From Verrucomicrobiota bacterium (GTDB lineage: Bacteria > Verrucomicrobiota > Verrucomicrobiia > Chthoniobacterales > UBA10450), in NCBI GenBank assembly GCA_003218375.1, contig QHNH01000025.1, forward strand, positions 1 through 64,000: a stretch of 64,000 nt of DNA, in the 5' to 3' direction. The position numbers and the translations under genes are program-made. The notes under the pieces were generated by a model. The model did not search any database. It was given only the letters and a program-made list of their open reading frames with translations, and was not told the DNA's origin. Each line of letters begins with the position of its first letter. The stretch's first letter is position 1. Positions 9,681 through 19,575 of the stretch are shown here, in pieces.

Positions 9681-11021
9681 TTATTCTGGCGGAGCGCTGG
9701 CCACCGCCGTATCGGGAGTCGTTTCGATGCTAACATTCGCCTTTAGGAAATCAAGGGTCTTGCCCAGCAGGATCTCTTCCGCGAGGCCGTTGATCCGATC
9801 GTTTTCCTCAAATTCCTTCCGCATTTTTTCGACCGAGACGTTGTAGTGCGCAGCCTGCGCCCGGATGCGCTCGTCGATTTCTTCGCGCGTCACCTCCAGC
9901 TTCTCCGCCTCGGCGATCCGGTGCAGGATGAAGTTGGTTTTCAATCGGTGCGCCGCCAGCGAACCGGCGCCTTCGATCAGTTCCTTCTCCTTGCCCTTGA
10001 GCAGGTCGTCGGGTACGCCCCGTTCGCGATTGCGATGCACCAGTTCGTTGAGGGCCCGGCGGGTTTCGTTTTTCAGAAGCGGCGGCGGCAGATCGAAGCT
10101 GATCCGCTCGTGCAAAAACTTCACGATTTGCTGTTCCTTCGCGCGATCCACCTCATGTTCCTTTTCGTGCTCGAGATTGTGCTCAATCGCGTGCCGTAAT
10201 TCGGCCAGCGTTTTTTCGGGCATGATTTTCGCCGCGAACACATCGTCCACGGTTGGCAAAACCTTTTCCTTGATCTCGTTCAGCGTGACCGCGTAATCGG
10301 CTTTCTTTTCCGCCAACTCGGTCACCGGAAAATCAGCCGGGAATTCCACCTGGACGCTCCGGGTGTCGCCCGGTTTCATTCCCACGATCTGCTCGCAGAA
10401 TTTCGGCAGGAAATTTTCCGGCGCGAGATGGAGCCAGAACTTCTTGCCGCCATGCAGGTTCTTGCTCGCCTCCGGCACGATCTCGCTGATCGGAATCCCG
10501 TCGATCGCCCCTGTAAAATCGAGCACCGCAAAATCTCCCATCGCCAGGCCGCGATCCGGAGCATCGACGAAATCCGCAGCCTGGTCGCGCAAACGCTCGA
10601 TGGCCGCGTCCACTTCCGCCTCGCTCACCGCGGTCGCTGGCAATTGCACGGGAATATTCTTGTATTCAGGCAGCTCGAACTCCGGCGCCGTCACGACCGT
10701 GGCGCGAAATCGCATCGAACGGTCCTCGCCGAATTCGACATCGCCCACATCAGCCAGCGAAACCACCCTCAGCTGCTTTTCCGCGATCGCTTCGTGATAG
10801 CTTTTCGAGACGAGCGCCTTCGTCAGCTCGTCCTGGATCTCCTTGCGAAATTTCTTCTCGATGACCTGGCGCGGCGCTTTCCCGGCTCGATAACCCGGGA
10901 TCCGCGCATTGCGCGAGTAATTGTTCGCGATCGCGTCCCATTCCTTGCGCACATCTTCCGGCGGCAGCTCGATCCGCAACGTCGCCATGCCCGGAGGTTG
11001 ATTTTCCACTTCTACCTTCAT
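9681..11021 (-). CDS. tig: Trigger factor
   Basis: MKVEVENQPPGMATLRIELPPEDV..., YSRNARIPGYRAGKAPRQVIEKKF; ORF track start 11060 looks too far upstream. Confidence 0.95.
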   Translation of the reverse strand: MKVEVENQPPGMATLRIELPPEDVRKEWDAIANNYSRNARIPGYRAGKAPRQVIEKKFRKEIQDELTKALVSKSYHEAIAEKQLRVVSLADVGDVEFGEDRSMRFRATVVTAPEFELPEYKNIPVQLPATAVSEAEVDAAIERLRDQAADFVDAPDRGLAMGDFAVLDFTGAIDGIPISEIVPEASKNLHGGKKFWLHLAPENFLPKFCEQIVGMKPGDTRSVQVEFPADFPVTELAEKKADYAVTLNEIKEKVLPTVDDVFAAKIMPEKTLAELRHAIEHNLEHEKEHEVDRAKEQQIVKFLHERISFDLPPPLLKNETRRALNELVHRNRERGVPDDLLKGKEKELIEGAGSLAAHRLKTNFILHRIAEAEKLEVTREEIDERIRAQAAHYNVSVEKMRKEFEENDRINGLAEEILLGKTLDFLKANVSIETTPDTAVASAPPE

Positions 11022-11073
11022 TTGCGGAGCGACGTTACGGGCAGCGCGCAGCATGCGCAAGGTAGCGACTCTT

Positions 11074-11153
11074 CTGTAGCCGCCGCCCTGTGGGCGGCGC
11101 GGGATTCAATTGATGCTTGCTAACCAACGCTTCGCACAGCGAAGCGGCTACAG
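11074..11153. repeat. 80-bp palindromic element, TIR CTGTAGCCGC/GCGGCTACAG, with two internal hairpins
   Basis: CTGTAGCCGCCGCCCTGTGGGCGGCG...CGCTTCGCACAGCGAAGCGGCTACAG; contains the hutI TAG stop. Confidence 0.85.
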
Positions 11154-12297
11154 GATCTGCTCACCGCGCACGTAAACCGAATGCGTCTGCAAAACACCGA
11201 AGTAGTACGCGATCTCGCGGTAATCGGCGCAATCGTAGAGCGCGAAATTCGCGAGCTTGCCCGACTCGAGCGAGCCGATCTTGTCGCCACGGTTTAAGCT
11301 ATACGCGGCGTTAATCGTCGCCGCGGTCACACATTCCGCCGGCGTCATTTTCATCTGCGTTGCCGCCAGCGACAATATCATCGGCATCGACGGCGTCGGC
11401 GATGAACCAGGATTGAAATCCGTCGCGAGCACAACCGCCAGGCCAGCTTCGATCATTTCCCGCGCCGGCGGATAACGCGTTTTGCCTAACGAGTAAACCG
11501 AACCCGGCAGCAGAACCGGTTGCACGCCCGTTTCGGCGAGCGCGGCGATCTCGGCCGCGTTGACTTGTTCCAGATGATCCGCCGTGGCCGCCCGCAGACG
11601 CGCCGCCAAAAATGCTCCGCCCGAGTTCGTGAGCTGGTCCACGTGCATCCGCAATCGCAAACCATATTCCTGCGCCGCTCTCAGCACTTTTTCCGATTCC
11701 GTAATGTCGAAGTAACCGCGCTCACAAAACACGTCGCAGCTCTCCGCCAATTGCTCCTCGACGACACGCGGCAGCATTTTGTGGATGACGAGCGCCACAT
11801 ATTGTTCGGGCGCGTTTCGAAATTCATCCGGGATGGCGTGCGCCCCAAGAAAGGTCGGGACGAATTCGACCGGCGTTTCTTTGTTCAGGCGTCGGATCAC
11901 GCGGAGTATCTTCAATTCATCGTCCATCGTCAGCCCGTAACCGGACTTCGCCTCGACGGTAGTAGTTCCTCCTTTGAGAAACCACGAAGCGTGCTTCTTC
12001 GTTTGCGTCAACAACTCCTCTTCGGACGCCGCCCGTGTTTTCCGCACGGTCGACCGAATACCACCACCTCTCTCGGCGATCTGCTCGTAGGTCGCGCCCT
12101 GCGTCGATCACGTTCGCGTCGCCGGACAATGCCTTTTCGATTTCCTCCGACGGCCCGGTGCTTACGATCCGGCCATCCTGAATGAGCATCGCACCATCCG
12201 GGATGATGCCTAGCTGGCGCATCTCCCCGGCGACCCGCGGCCGCTTCGGCCCCGCGAGCGTCACCAATTGGGCTGCGTGAAGAACCGCGGCTAACAT
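11148..12297 (-). pseudogene. hutI: Imidazolonepropionase, frameshifted with loss of the segment around the metal-binding HxH motif
   Basis: N-terminal ORF (12297-11917) reads ...GDANVIDAG then leaves frame; C-terminal ORF resumes [32 protein letters not shown]...; no room for the usual (V)xPGxxDxHTHLxFxGxRxxEF segment. Confidence 0.85.
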
Positions 12298-12308
12298 CGC
12301 GAGAAAAG

Positions 12309-13909
12309 TTAGCCTAGCTTGCTTTCCACAATGGCGTGAACTCGCTTGAACTCAGCTTCGGACTCACCGGCCACGCGCTGCATCTTTTCCCGAAGCGACG
12401 ACTTCAGGGCTTCGTCCTTCAAACCGCCCAAATTAATTCGCACGTTCATCGCGGCACCTTCGATGCAGGCACGCACAGCAAGCGTGCCGACGCCGACATC
12501 GGAGATCGAGGCCGGGTTTCCGTTTTCCGCCATTTCTCCAAGAAGCGAGTAAACCTTGAACGCCGTCTCCATGACTCGCAACGGAATCTCAGCTGCATAT
12601 TTATTTGCCGTTTGGATTGCGGCGGAACGCGTTGCCTTTTCCTCGGTCGAATCTTTCGGCAAACCAAATGCGGCCATGACCTTGTTGAAGGCAGCGGTGT
12701 CTTCATCGACGAGAAAGAGCAATTCGTCCTTGAGCTGCTGCGCTTTCACGGCCCAGTCGCTGAAATACTGGAGCTTGTCGTCCCAGCCGCGTTTCCCGGC
12801 CGAGAGATTCGCGACCATGCCGCCGAGAGAAACGCCGAGCGCGCCCATCAGAGCCGCGACAGAACCGCCACCCGGCGCCGGCGAATCGCTCAGGGTCTCG
12901 TTGCAGAACTGCCGCAGATCCATTTTCACCAGCAAACTCTTGTCGTCCGATTCCATCTTGTATTCGATGATCTTCTCTTTGGGATCGAACGGTTTCAACT
13001 CGCTTAATCCCATCGAGCGGATCGCTACATCAATCAGCTCCTCCTCCGAAGCGCCTTCCGACCACTTTTGTTTCCGCAAAAAATAGCGACCCGCGTCGAC
13101 CACGCATTTCTTCGGCATGTCTCCTCCAGGTTCGTCAGGTTCATGGACACCTGCGCGACCCCGTATTCCTCGACATACCAGCCGATCGCTTTCACGTGTT
13201 TGAGCATGCCCGGTTCGCGGACCGGCTCGCCCTTCGCATCGAGCACCGGTTTACCCGAAGGCGTGCCGTCGTCGGTTTTGACCCGCCCATTTTCGCGCAC
13301 GTCGAAAGCAACCGAGTGAGCCCGGCGAACGGCCTTCGTATTCAGGTTCACATTGTAAGCGACCAGGAACTCGCGGGCGCCGATGACGGTCGCGCCTGAT
13401 TTCTCGCCGAAAACCGCCGGCCCAAAATCCGGCTGCCATTGCGGCTCCTTTATCTTTTCGAAAAAGCCTTCGTACTCGCCGGCGCGGATGATCGAGAGAT
13501 TAGAGCGCGCCGGATTGCTCGCCGCTTTTTCATAGAGATAAACCGGAATCTTCAACTCCTCCCCCACCCGTTTCCCCAACTTCTTCGCGCACGCGATCGC
13601 TTCCTCCCAGCTCACGTTGCTCACCGGGATGAAAGGGCAAACGTCGGTCGCGCCCATGCGCGGATGCGCGCCCGTTTGCTTCCTCATGTCGATGAGCTCG
13701 GCTGCCTTCTGGATCCCGCGAAAGGCCGCTTCGACCGCCGCATCCGGAGTTCCCGCAAACGTCACCACCGTGCGATTCGTGCTCGCCCCCGGATCGACAT
13801 TCAGCAGTAACACGCCGTCGACCGATTCGATTGCGGCCGTGATCTGCCGAACCACGTCGAGATCCCGCCCCTCGGAAAAATTCGGCACGCACTCGATGAT
13901 TTTTTGCAT
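12309..13909 (-). pseudogene. ftcD: Bifunctional glutamate formimidoyltransferase/formimidoyl-THF cyclodeaminase split by an internal deletion and frameshift
   Basis: ORF 13909-13034 has the FT domain to QVSMNLTNLEET; ORF 13118-12309 resumes (M)PKKCVVDAGRYFLRKQ...FDPKEKIIEYKM and continues into the cyclodeaminase domain (DSPAPGGGSVAALMGALG). The frames differ and the usual intervening residues are missing. Confidence 0.8.
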
Positions 13910-14012
13910 GGATTAGCGGCTAATTAGCATAAGCCCTTGATTAACCAAAGCCCGATAGAGCCCGACCTATGCCGAACTTTCCAAACCCAAATGAATCGGC
14001 TAACCTCTCACC

Positions 14013-14201
14013 ATGAGCACGGTCAAAGAAATCGAGGCAGCGATTCCCGAGTTGTCCCGGGCCGAACTCGAACAAATTCGTGATTGGATCGATGAACGTC
14101 TCGAGAACAGTCTTGAATTGTCGGATGAAGTGAAAGCCAAGCTGGATCAGTCGCGGCGCGAAATCGCAGCGGACCAATTCACAACGCGACAGCCCAGTTA
14201 A
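14013..14201 (+). CDS. Addiction-module antitoxin-like protein, 62 aa
   Basis: MSTVKEIEAAIPELSRAELEQIRDWIDERLENSLELSDEVKAKLDQSRREIA; immediately upstream of a RelE-like gene. Confidence 0.7.
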   Translation: MSTVKEIEAAIPELSRAELEQIRDWIDERLENSLELSDEVKAKLDQSRREIAADQFTTRQPS

Positions 14202-14204
14202 GTT

Positions 14205-14468
14205 GTGGCGGCCGCCCTCCAGATTTGGTCGCCCACATTTTCGGCTGCATTCGATTCCCTGCCGGCACCGGTGCGCGATGCGGTCCAGCGCAAAATCGAT
14301 GACATGGGAACGCGGCTGAAGGCCTTTCCCCATGACCGACTTCAAGGCGCAGTGAGTTCAGACTCCGAGTGGGTGTTTATCGCGTTCTCTACGAATTCGA
14401 CGCTGACCAAGGCCGAATCTTTCTCCATTACGTCGGCCACCGTCGCGAGATTTATAGGCGAAATTGAG
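14205..14468 (+). pseudogene. RelE/ParE-type toxin, single-nucleotide frameshift
   Basis: Frame 1: WSPTFSAAFDSLPAPVRDAVQRKIDDM...HDRLQG; the other frame continues SEFRLRVGVYRVLYEFDADQGRIFLHYVGHRREIYRRN*. Confidence 0.8.
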
Positions 14469-14475
14469 GTACGCT

Positions 14476-16143
14476 TTAGTCGCGCGGTTGCGGGCTAATT
14501 GGGATATCGATTTTGTTTTCGGCAGCGAACTCGATGGCGCGGGAATAACCGGCATCGGCGTGGCGGAGGACGCCCATTCCGGGATCGCTCGTGAGGACGC
14601 GCTCGAGACGGCGGCGCGATTCATCGGTTCCATCGGCGACGACGACCATGCCGGCGTGTTGCGAGTAACCGATGCCGACGCCGCCGCCGTTGTGGATCGA
14701 AACCCAGGAAGCGCCGGCCGCCGTGTTCACCAGCGCATTGAGCAAGGCCCAATCGGCGATCGCGTCGCTGCCGTCGATCATTCCTTCGGTTTCGCGGAAA
14801 GGCGACGCAACGGAGCCGGTATCGAGATGGTCGCGCCCGATGACGATGGGCGCTTTGGTCTCGCCGCGCTTCACCAGGTCGTTCATGGCGACGCCAAACT
14901 CGGCGCGCTCGCCGAACCCGAGCCAGCAAATGCGCGCGGGCAATCCCTGGAACTGGATGCGCTCCTTCGCCAATTTCATCCAGCGCGCGAGCGTTTCATT
15001 TTCTGGAAACATCTCGAGCGCCAGCCGGTCGGTACGAGCAATGTCTTCCGGATCGCCACTGAGCGCGACCCAGCGGAACGGGCCTTTTCCCTCGCAGAAA
15101 AGCGGCCGGATGTATTCGGGAACGAAGCCGGGAATATCGAACGCGTTCTCGACGCCGGCCTTTTTCGCCTGGGTCCGAATGTTGTTTCCGTAGTCGAAAG
15201 TGATCGCGCCTTTCTTCTGGAGCGCGAGCATCGCCTCCACGTGTGTCGCCATCGAATGCATCGTGCGTTCGATGTACTTGTCGGGATCCCTCGTCCGAAG
15301 GGCGAGCGCTTCATCGAGCGACATACCGTTGGGCACATAACCATTGAGGGCATCGTGCGCGCTCGTTTGATCGGTTAGTATGTCAGGAACGAGATCGCGC
15401 CGCACCAGTTCCGGGACGACATCGGCGCAATTGCCGACGAGTCCCACCGAGATGGCTTGTTTGTTCTTGCGCGCGTTGTCGAGCAGACTGAGCGCCTCGT
15501 CGAGCGAGTGCGCGATCTCGTCGCAGTAACCGCTCTTGAGCCGTTTCTCGATCCGCGCCGCATCCACATCGATGCCGAGAAAGCGGGCGCCGTTCATCGT
15601 GGCGGCAAGTGGTTGGGCGCCACCCATACCGCCCATGCCGCCGGAGACGATGAGCTTGCCGGCCAGCGTTCCGCCAAAATGTTTCTCAGCCGCGGAGGCA
15701 AAAGTCTCGAAAGTGCCCTGCACGATTCCCTGGCTGCCGATGTAGATCCACGATCCGGCCGTCATTTGACCGTACATCGTCAGGCCAAGGCGTTCGAGGC
15801 GATTGAACTCAGTGGCGTTCGACCAATGACCGACAAGATTGGAATTCGCGATCAGAACCCGCGGCGCTTCTTCGTGGGTTCGAAATACTCCGACGGGTTT
15901 TCCGGATTGAACGAGCAACGTCTGGTCGTTCTCCAGCTCGCGTAACGAGCGCACGATCGCATCGAACGCTTCCCAACTTCGCGCCGCTCGCCCAGTCCCG
16001 CCGTAAACGATCAGCCGGTCCGGGTTCTCCGCGACGTCCGGATCGAGATTGTTCATCAACATCCGGAGGGCCGCTTCCTGGTGCCAGCCTTTGCAGCTCT
16101 TTTCGCTCCCGCGCGCGGCGCGAATGATCCGGTGTCCGCTCAT
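14476..16143 (-). CDS. hutU: Urocanate hydratase
   Basis: [64 protein letters not shown]. Confidence 0.97.
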   Translation of the reverse strand: MSGHRIIRAARGSEKSCKGWHQEAALRMLMNNLDPDVAENPDRLIVYGGTGRAARSWEAFDAIVRSLRELENDQTLLVQSGKPVGVFRTHEEAPRVLIANSNLVGHWSNATEFNRLERLGLTMYGQMTAGSWIYIGSQGIVQGTFETFASAAEKHFGGTLAGKLIVSGGMGGMGGAQPLAATMNGARFLGIDVDAARIEKRLKSGYCDEIAHSLDEALSLLDNARKNKQAISVGLVGNCADVVPELVRRDLVPDILTDQTSAHDALNGYVPNGMSLDEALALRTRDPDKYIERTMHSMATHVEAMLALQKKGAITFDYGNNIRTQAKKAGVENAFDIPGFVPEYIRPLFCEGKGPFRWVALSGDPEDIARTDRLALEMFPENETLARWMKLAKERIQFQGLPARICWLGFGERAEFGVAMNDLVKRGETKAPIVIGRDHLDTGSVASPFRETEGMIDGSDAIADWALLNALVNTAAGASWVSIHNGGGVGIGYSQHAGMVVVADGTDESRRRLERVLTSDPGMGVLRHADAGYSRAIEFAAENKIDIPISPQPRD

Positions 16144-17660
16144 ATCATTTTCTCGTCGCCATCGAATGCGCCTTCCCGGATTGCCGCCGCGACGAGCGCA
16201 ATGTCCGACGACATGGAACGATCCGCGTCGACCGCTGGAGAAATCTTACGGACGCGCGCGTAGGCTTCTTCCACTCCGACGCCAGCTTTGAGCGGATGCC
16301 GAAATTCCAAGCCTTCAGCCGCCGCGAGCAGCTCAATGGCAAGAACGTGTTCCGCGTTCTCCACGATGGTCCGCAGCTTAAGCGCCGCCGTCATGCCCAT
16401 CGAGACATGGTCCTCCTTCCCGCCCGAAGTCGGGAGATTATCGATGCTCGCGGGATGGGCGAGGACCTTCGCCTCGTTCAGCAAGGCCACCGCGGCCACA
16501 TGCAAAATCATGAAACCGGAATGCGTCCCGGCGTGCGGCGCGAGGAATGGCGGCAAGCCTTCGCTCGAATCGGGATTAACCAGCCGGTCGGTGCGGCGTT
16601 CGCTGATGCTCATCAAATCGGTCACCGCGATCGCCGCATAATCGAGGGCCAAGGCGAGCGGCGCGCCGTGGAAATTTCCGCCGGAAAGAACATCGCGGTT
16701 CTCCGCGAAAACCAGCGGGTTGTCGGTCGCCGAGGCCGATTCGATTTCCAAGATCTTTTCGCAATGCTCGAGCGCGCCGCGGACCGCGCCATGGACTTGG
16801 GGCATGCATCGCAGACTGTAGGCGTCCTGCACCCGCGAATCGTTCACAAGATGAGACTGCCGAATCTCGCTTTCTCGGAGGAGATGACGCAAGTGTTCGG
16901 CGACGGCTTCCTGGCCGGGATGCGGCCGGGCTTTTTGGATGCGGGAATCAAAAGCCGTCGGCGTCCCCTTTAGGGCCTCGAGGGTCATGGCGCCGGCGAT
17001 ATCCGCCACGCGCGCGAGGCGCTTCGCCCGGAATAACGCAAGCCCGCCCACGGCGTGCATGGCCTGGGTGCCATTGAGAAGGGCCAGGCCCTCTTTCGCT
17101 TCCAGGACCACCGGTCGCAGCCCCGCTTTCCTGAGCGCGTCACTGCTCGGCAACCGCTTGCCATTAGAAAAAGCTTCCCCTTCCCCGATCAAGGTCAGGG
17201 ACAGATGGGCCAGCGGCGCCAGGTCTCCGCTCGCCCCGACCGACCCTTTTTCGGGAACAACGGGAACGACGCCTCGATTATTCAGCTCGCAGAGCAGCTC
17301 AATCACTTCCAAGCGAATGCCGCTCAGGCCGAGCGCGAGCACGTTGGCCCGGAGCAGAATCATCGCGCGCACCTCCGGCGCCGAGAGCGGATTCCCGATT
17401 CCGCAAGCGTGGCTCCGGACCAGATTCAATTGGAGTTGTCGCAGTTCTCCTACCGGAACGTGAACGTCCGACAGTTTGCCGAAACCAGTGCTGACTCCGT
17501 AAACGACGCCACCCTTCGCGACGATCTCCTCGATCACTTTGCGCGATGCTTCGACCGGCTTATACGCCGACGTCCCGATTCGGAGCGGGGTTTCTCCGTA
17601 AGCGACGCGCGCGATCTCGGAGAGCGACAAGGGCTGGCCGGTCAGTTCCACGCCTCGCAT
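16140..17660 (-). CDS. hutH: Histidine ammonia-lyase
   Basis: [37 protein letters not shown] (MIO Ala-Ser-Gly), [15 protein letters not shown]. Confidence 0.97.
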   Translation of the reverse strand: MRGVELTGQPLSLSEIARVAYGETPLRIGTSAYKPVEASRKVIEEIVAKGGVVYGVSTGFGKLSDVHVPVGELRQLQLNLVRSHACGIGNPLSAPEVRAMILLRANVLALGLSGIRLEVIELLCELNNRGVVPVVPEKGSVGASGDLAPLAHLSLTLIGEGEAFSNGKRLPSSDALRKAGLRPVVLEAKEGLALLNGTQAMHAVGGLALFRAKRLARVADIAGAMTLEALKGTPTAFDSRIQKARPHPGQEAVAEHLRHLLRESEIRQSHLVNDSRVQDAYSLRCMPQVHGAVRGALEHCEKILEIESASATDNPLVFAENRDVLSGGNFHGAPLALALDYAAIAVTDLMSISERRTDRLVNPDSSEGLPPFLAPHAGTHSGFMILHVAAVALLNEAKVLAHPASIDNLPTSGGKEDHVSMGMTAALKLRTIVENAEHVLAIELLAAAEGLEFRHPLKAGVGVEEAYARVRKISPAVDADRSMSSDIALVAAAIREGAFDGDEKMI

Positions 17661-17710
17661 TTTATGGATTGGTCCAGGAAAAGAAAGCGGCCGCCCACCA
17701 GGGGCCGCGG

Positions 17711-17746
17711 AAAAAAGGCCAGGCCGACGAAACGACCTGGCCTTTT
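17711..17746 (-). terminator. Rho-independent terminator downstream of the small lipoprotein gene
   Basis: Minus strand AAAAGGCCAGGTCGTTTCGTCGGCCTGGCCTTTTTT. Confidence 0.8.
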
Positions 17747-17783
17747 ATGGTTAAAGCTATCCGCAGACGGACAAGCTGGACGG

Positions 17784-17900
17784 TTATTTTGAGTAGGTCG
17801 AGGTGGTCGTAGTGGCCGCCTCCTTTTTCTGCGCGCAAGCCCCCAGGCTCAGCGCACTGGCCGCGACGGCCAAAATCATGATCACTTTGAAAATCTTCAC
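17784..17900 (-). CDS. 38-aa small lipoprotein, GTG start
   Basis: VKIFKVIMILAVAASALSLGACAQKKEAATTTTSTYSK with lipobox LGAC; GGAGG Shine-Dalgarno upstream; terminator downstream. Confidence 0.8.
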   Translation of the reverse strand: MKIFKVIMILAVAASALSLGACAQKKEAATTTTSTYSK

Positions 17901-18007
17901 GTAATATTTCGCCTCCTTTCCCTGCAAGTTGCTGCCGTCATTTAGGCAGTTAAGCCCCCTGACGCAACGCTTTTCTCGACTTTTTTCCGGGCCAGCCGCG
18001 CCGCTCG

Positions 18008-18472
18008 TTAGGGCGCGATCTCGACCGGCGTGCCCACTGCGACCCGCTCGAACAGCTCCAGTAAATCGGCGTTCTTCATCCGGATGCACCCGTGGCTGGC
18101 GGGCGTGCCGATCTTTTCCTCGTGGTTTGTGCCATGGATGTAGATGTAGCGATCGTGCGTATTCGCGTTGCGCCGCTCCAGCCCCTCGAGCCAGAGAATG
18201 CGCGTCATGACGAGGTCCTCTTCCCGCAAGAGTTTCTTCGTCGCCTTAACCGGCCGGCGACTCTTGAACACCGTCCCAGCCGGCATGCCATCGCCGATCT
18301 TGTCCGCGATGCGGAACTTTCCAGTCGGGGTTTTGAAGCTGCCTTCCTTCGATCCCAAACCGAATCGCGATGTGGAAATCGGATATTCTGCGAGCTTCTT
18401 TCGGCCGGATTTCAGAACGAGCTCCTGCCGGCGGACGGAGATGCGGATCTTCGGCTCGGGACTTTTTTTCAT
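18008..18472 (-). CDS. L,D-transpeptidase (YkuD domain)
   Basis: IHGTNHEEKIGTPASHGCIRMKNADLLELFERVAVGTPVEI. Confidence 0.92.
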   Translation of the reverse strand: MKKSPEPKIRISVRRQELVLKSGRKKLAEYPISTSRFGLGSKEGSFKTPTGKFRIADKIGDGMPAGTVFKSRRPVKATKKLLREEDLVMTRILWLEGLERRNANTHDRYIYIHGTNHEEKIGTPASHGCIRMKNADLLELFERVAVGTPVEIAP

Positions 18473-18495
18473 CGAAAACGGCGGTAGGATGCGCG

Positions 18496-19503
18496 GTGGT
18501 TAACGCAAAGAAAAGCTATCATGTCGCGATCGTCGGAGCCACTGGGGCGGTGGGCGAAGAATTGCTCAGGGTCCTGGAACGGCGCGCGTTTCCGGTGGGA
18601 CGATTGCTTCCGTTGTCCTCGGAGCGTTCAGCAGGCAGGAGCGTTTCTTTTCGCGGCGAAGAAATTGCGGCGCAGCAGCTTTCCTCGAGCTCGTTCAAAG
18701 GGATCGACCTCGCGTTCTTCAGCGCCGGCGGCAACATTTCCCGGGAGTACGGTCCGGTCGCGCGTGAGGCCGGCGCGATCGTCATCGACAACTCATCAGT
18801 TTTCCGGATGGAACCCGATGTGCCGCTGGTGATTCCCGAGATCAACGGCGACGACGTCCGGCAACATCGCGGCCTGATCGCCAACCCAAATTGCACGACG
18901 GCAGTCGCGCTCATGGCGCTCTACCCTTTGCACCGCGCATTTGGCGTCCGCCGGGTCATCGCTTCGAGCTACCAGGCCGTCTCGGGCAGCGGCGCCCGCG
19001 CGATCCACGAGCTGCGATCGCAAGTCCAGGCCGCGGCCGAGAACCAGCCGCCAGTCGCCGGCATTTACCCGCATCCGATTGCGTTCAATCTCCTGCCGCA
19101 CGTCGATTCTTTTTTGCCGAGCGGCTACACGAAAGAAGAAATGAAAATGCAGAACGAAGGCCGGCGCATCATGCACCTGCCTGATTTCCGCGCGTCGGTG
19201 ACGTGCGTGCGGGTTCCGGTTTACCGCGCCCATTCGGTTGCAATAAGCGCCGAATTCGAGAGAACGGTTTCCGTCGAGCAGGCGCATGAAGTCCTGGCGA
19301 AAGCGCCGGGGCTCGAGCTGGTCGACGAGCCGCAGAACAATCGTTACCCGATGCCGCTGTTTACCGCCGGGAAAGACAATTGCGAGGTGGGCCGCGTCCG
19401 GCGCGATTGCGCCTTCGAGAACGGACTTTCCTTCTGGGTCTCCGGCGACCAGTTGCTCAAAGGCGCCGCGCTGAATGCGGTGCAGATCGCCGAGCTGCTG
19501 TAG
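18496..19503 (+). CDS. asd: Aspartate-semialdehyde dehydrogenase
   Basis: HVAIVGATGAVGEELLRVLERR, GLIANPNCTTAVALMAL, SSYQAVSGSGARAIHEL; GTG start proposed. Confidence 0.95.
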   Translation: MVNAKKSYHVAIVGATGAVGEELLRVLERRAFPVGRLLPLSSERSAGRSVSFRGEEIAAQQLSSSSFKGIDLAFFSAGGNISREYGPVAREAGAIVIDNSSVFRMEPDVPLVIPEINGDDVRQHRGLIANPNCTTAVALMALYPLHRAFGVRRVIASSYQAVSGSGARAIHELRSQVQAAAENQPPVAGIYPHPIAFNLLPHVDSFLPSGYTKEEMKMQNEGRRIMHLPDFRASVTCVRVPVYRAHSVAISAEFERTVSVEQAHEVLAKAPGLELVDEPQNNRYPMPLFTAGKDNCEVGRVRRDCAFENGLSFWVSGDQLLKGAALNAVQIAELL

Positions 19504-19514
19504 CTCGTGCTGCG

Positions 19515-19551
19515 GCCCATAGGTCGTATACGTCGTATGCGACCTATGGGC
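19515..19551. terminator. Palindrome between convergent genes, possible bidirectional terminator/repeat
   Basis: GCCCATAGGTCGTATACGTCGTATGCGACCTATGGGC, 12-bp perfect stem. Confidence 0.6.
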
Positions 19552-19575
19552 AGGTATTGAGCGCCGCGACTACAC

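Noticed and set aside
12309-13909. Ordinary separate glutamate formimidoyltransferase and cyclodeaminase genes
   Set aside because: The second ORF starts in the middle of the formimidoyltransferase C-terminal subdomain, and the first ends in out-of-frame sequence overlapping it, so disruption of a bifunctional gene fits better.
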